Assembly: GCF_000147715.2 (NCBI RefSeq)
Contig: NC_017934.1
Coordinates: forward strand, 2,542,001 to 2,606,000
DNA from: Mesotoga prima MesG1.Ag.4.2
Lineage (GTDB): Bacteria; Thermotogota; Thermotogae; Petrotogales; Kosmotogaceae
Direction: 5' to 3'
Length of the DNA stretch: 64,000 nt
Within the stretch, counting starts at the first letter, position 1. Each line of letters begins with the position of its first letter. Of this stretch, positions 61,831-64,000 are shown piece by piece. The notes beneath the pieces are model-generated. The model had not been told where the DNA came from and searched no databases. It was given only the letters and a program-made list of their open reading frames with translations. Made by a program: the position numbers and the translations under genes.

Positions 61831-62786
61831 CCGAAGACAGAATGGTGCTTTCAAGAAGAGGCTCAATAATAGGGGTGACCGGAAATGCAGCGCTCGCGGT
61901 GCTGAAGGTTCTTACCGGTTTCTTCACCGGAAGTATGGCTATTTTGGCCGACGGAGTAGATTCGACTACGGATATTTTGACCTCGGTTATTACCTGGATC
62001 TCTACATCCGTATCAAACAAGCCGCCTGATGCGCAGCACCCGTACGGTCACGAAAGGGCAGACGCCGTTGCCTCAAAAATCGTATCCATGGTTATTTTCT
62101 TTGCCGGAGCACAACTGGCCGTTAGTTCCATTCAGAAGCTCTTCAGCGGTGGATCCTCTGTTGAGAATATCGCTCTGGTAATTGTGGTGGCAGCCATCTC
62201 CTCTGCTGCGAAGTATTTTCTATATCGTTATAAGCTGGGAATAGGAAAGAAGATTGATTCATCGGTCTTCATAGCCGATGCAACGAACATGAAACTGGAC
62301 ATCGTCATCTCGCTATCTGTACTGGGAGGCTCGATCTTCGTGGGAATTACTGGCCTGCAGATAGTGGATTCGATCGTAGGGTTGGCAGTATCTGCTCTGG
62401 TAATCAAGACCTCCATAGAGGTCTTTTGGGAGACCAATTACGAGCTGATGGACGGGCTCAAACCTGGAGACGACATTTACAAGGTAGTTTTCGATTCGAT
62501 AGAAAGGGTTCAGGGTGTTCAAAATCCTCATAAAGTCAGAGTGAGAAAAATGGGTTATAAGTACCTCGTAGATCTAGATATTGAAGTAGACCCGGATATG
62601 TCGGTAAAGAAGGCACATTCTCTTGCAAAAAAAGTCGAGGCCTCTATAAAAGAAGATCACAAAAATGTCTACGATGTCCATGTCCATGTAGAACCCTCTG
62701 GCAATGTCGAAGACGAGAACTTCGGGATCGACTCCTCTAAGGAATTTAATGAAAGCCTGAATAACAAAGACGAGAAATCGGAATAG
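61827..62786 (+). CDS. Cation diffusion facilitator family metal exporter
   Basis: 319 residues. The ATG at 61827 overlaps the GH13 stop (ATGA) with GAGGTG upstream. Six membrane segments and a C-terminal cytoplasmic domain (about 215-290, with 'HKVRVRKMGYKYLVDLDIEV' and 'YDVHVHVEP'). The first half of the transport site, Asp45-xxx-Asp49 in 'ADGVDSTTDI', matches FieF numbering, and 'HPYGHERAD' is intact. In the second half the usual His is Asn154 ('ATNMKLD', Asn154-xxx-Asp158), which could shift specificity, for example towards Mn or Fe rather than Zn (inference). Confidence 0.92.
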   Translation: MTEDRMVLSRRGSIIGVTGNAALAVLKVLTGFFTGSMAILADGVDSTTDILTSVITWISTSVSNKPPDAQHPYGHERADAVASKIVSMVIFFAGAQLAVSSIQKLFSGGSSVENIALVIVVAAISSAAKYFLYRYKLGIGKKIDSSVFIADATNMKLDIVISLSVLGGSIFVGITGLQIVDSIVGLAVSALVIKTSIEVFWETNYELMDGLKPGDDIYKVVFDSIERVQGVQNPHKVRVRKMGYKYLVDLDIEVDPDMSVKKAHSLAKKVEASIKEDHKNVYDVHVHVEPSGNVEDENFGIDSSKEFNESLNNKDEKSE

Positions 62787-62854
62787 GCCGCTATGAACAG
62801 AAACCTTTAACTCATCATTTTTAGAGAAATTCGTGATTGTAATCAAATCTGTAC

Positions 62855-62860
62855 TATAAT
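62855..62860 (+). promoter_or_regulatory. Putative -10 element of the rubrerythrin gene
   Basis: TATAAT 80 nt before the GTG start. The best -35 (GTGATT, 62833-62838, 16-bp spacer) is weak, so activation by a regulator is possible. Confidence 0.45.
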
Positions 62861-62939
62861 TGTTTTGAAAAAGCTCTTCGTCAGGTCATCAATCAACTAT
62901 CAATACTCGGTACCTCATCCAATATTCGGGGGTGAAATT

Positions 62940-63530
62940 GTGAATCTCAAAGGCTCAGAGACTGTTGAAAACCTTATGAAGGCATTTGCCGGTGAATCAC
63001 AGGCTAGAAACAGATACACTTTCTATGCATCTGTGGCGAAGAAAGAAGGCTTTGAACAGATATCGGCAATCTTCAAGGAAACCGCCGACAACGAGAAGGA
63101 ACATGCGGAAGTCTTTTTCAAACACATTATCGACGGTATGAAAGACGAATTACCCGTTATGGTACATGTCGACGCCGACTATCCAGTGGATCTACGAGGA
63201 ACAAAAGAAAACCTAAAGGCGGCCGCCGCTGGAGAAAATGAGGAATGGACCAAACTCTACCCAACTTTCGCCGATGTCGCAGAAAAGGAAGGCTTCTTGG
63301 ATGTCGCTAATAGCTTCAGACAAATAGCAAAAGTAGAGAGCAGACACGAGGCCCGTTATCTAAAACTACTGGAAAACGTCGAAACCGGTAAGGTATTCAA
63401 GAGAGAAGAAAAGGTTCTCTGGAAGTGTGGAAACTGCGGCTACATTCTCGAAGCTAAGGAAGCTCCGGAGCAGTGCCCGGCTTGTAAACACCCAAAGGCT
63501 TACTTCGAACTTTTCGTTGAGAACTACTAG
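62940..63530 (+). CDS. Rubrerythrin
   Basis: 196 residues from a GTG at 62940 preceded by GGGGGTGAAATT. The family begins at 'LKGSETVENLMKAFAGESQA'. The ferritin-like di-iron domain carries the Glu/His ligands in 'GESQARNRYTFYASVAKKEG', 'TADNEKEHAEVFF', 'AAAGENEEWTKLYPTFADVA' and 'VESRHEARYLKLLENV'. The C-terminal rubredoxin-like [Fe(SCys)4] domain has 'CGNCGYI' and 'CPACKHPKAYF'. It reduces hydrogen peroxide in anaerobes using reduced rubredoxin or similar donors. Single gene with its own terminator. Confidence 0.97.
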   Translation: MNLKGSETVENLMKAFAGESQARNRYTFYASVAKKEGFEQISAIFKETADNEKEHAEVFFKHIIDGMKDELPVMVHVDADYPVDLRGTKENLKAAAAGENEEWTKLYPTFADVAEKEGFLDVANSFRQIAKVESRHEARYLKLLENVETGKVFKREEKVLWKCGNCGYILEAKEAPEQCPACKHPKAYFELFVENY

Positions 63531-63551
63531 ATCTAAACCCTTAAGCTAGTG

Positions 63552-63576
63552 AGGTCCGGCAAAACCGGACCTTTTT
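63552..63576 (+). terminator. Terminator of the rubrerythrin gene
   Basis: A perfect 8-bp stem AGGTCCGG/CCGGACCT with a CAAAA loop and five Ts, 22 bp after the stop. Confidence 0.9.
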
Positions 63577-63579
63577 CAT

Positions 63580-64000
63580 CTAGTCATTGAGATTGGTTAA
63601 TGACAAGAACCCTTCCCGAAACACACTGAATTCACGGTCTTCAAGACTTTCTAGATCCGAGTTTTTCACGAGAAATTCAAGGAAGTTCAGTATGCTTTCA
63701 CAGGAAATATCGTTGTAGTTTCTTCCTTCAACTCCAACGTTACGACTTGAGAGAATCTCCTTTGTAAAGCTGTAGAGGGAATAAAGATCAAGCCTCTCCA
63801 GTTCAAGATAACGCGCAAGGTCTTCTAGCAGTCGTACCCATGTTTCAACAGGATTGAAGATACCAAAGTGATCCTGAAGAACCGGCATGAGCTGGCCGTA
63901 ATAGAAATGTTGAGTAGATTCGCTCTGCCACGGTTCAACTCCGAAGATCGCCCTGGCCTCCTCTTTCTTCTTCTTAGGAAGAGAAAACAGCGCACGCGCA
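63580..64000 (-). CDS. Unrecognised protein, 3' part (runs off the window)
   Basis: The frame is open from the stop at 63580 to the window edge, about 139 residues, so the start lies beyond 64000. An internal ATG at 63888 has no ribosome binding site. The visible part is helical and rich in charged and aromatic residues ('RALFSLPKKKKEEARAIFGV', 'STQHFYYGQLMPVLQDHFGI', 'VETWVRLLEDLARYLELERL', 'SCESILNFLEFLVKNSDLES'). I do not recognise the family. Confidence 0.7.
   Translation of the reverse strand, partial: ARALFSLPKKKKEEARAIFGVEPWQSESTQHFYYGQLMPVLQDHFGIFNPVETWVRLLEDLARYLELERLDLYSLYSFTKEILSSRNVGVEGRNYNDISCESILNFLEFLVKNSDLESLEDREFSVFREGFLSLTNLND

Overview
The window looks like a chromosomal stretch from an anaerobic, fermentative bacterium of the Thermotogae, most likely a mesophilic Mesotoga/Kosmotoga relative. 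This is an inference from gene content and style, not a database result. The signs are a base composition that looks mid-40s GC by eye, strong GGAGG ribosome binding sites with frequent TTG and GTG starts, sugar and TRAP uptake clusters, a large BadF/HgdC-type activase, rubrerythrin, and many secreted beta-rich repeat proteins. I saw no rRNA, tRNA or CRISPR array.

Layout. 1-8.7 kb: a 1635-residue secreted beta-helix protein and a lipoprotein with six Ig-like modules and a papain-like domain whose catalytic motifs are in permuted order. 8.9-14.8 kb: a decayed pirin gene, a PAS-GAF-HD-GYP signalling protein, an InlB-repeat surface protein and a broken transposase, with IS-end-like repeats on both sides. 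14.8-19.5 kb: a five-gene leftward cluster of DapA-family aldolase, TRAP transporter (DctP-DctQ-DctM) and IclR regulator, with paired palindromes at its promoter. 20-21.1 kb: a 6-phosphogluconolactonase remnant next to a truncated transposase. 22.2-28.5 kb: a LacI regulator divergent from a sugar-binding protein, two ABC permeases and a GH127 arabinofuranosidase, a likely arabinofuranoside uptake and degradation unit without its own ATPase.

28.7-44.8 kb: prephenate dehydratase, a decayed TipA/MerR regulator whose operator is intact, a DUF1254/DUF1214 protein, a 1402-residue dehydratase activase-like protein, a leftward trio (acetoacetate decarboxylase-like, SDR, duplicated membrane protein), several small enzymes and lipoproteins, and a sulfatase-modifying-factor-like gene split by one in-frame TGA.

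44.8-48.4 kb: a non-coding repeat region. A tandem array of a 212-bp unit is interrupted by a group IIC intron whose ends (45215-47149) can be read by comparison with intact units. Further on lies a run of different hairpins joined by a conserved 9-nt linker. A second repeat-rich region lies at 55.6-56.8 kb, with 8-bp hairpins whose arms differ between copies but stay perfectly paired.

48.6-64 kb: a PadR/membrane-protein pair, an orphan peptide-type ABC permease, small beta-barrel-like and lipoproteins, a phytoene-desaturase-like flavoprotein, RapZ, a zinc-ribbon membrane protein, a YbaK-type deacylase, a coupled pilT-prfA pair, a GH13 glycosidase coupled to a cation diffusion facilitator, rubrerythrin, and the end of an unrecognised gene running off the window.
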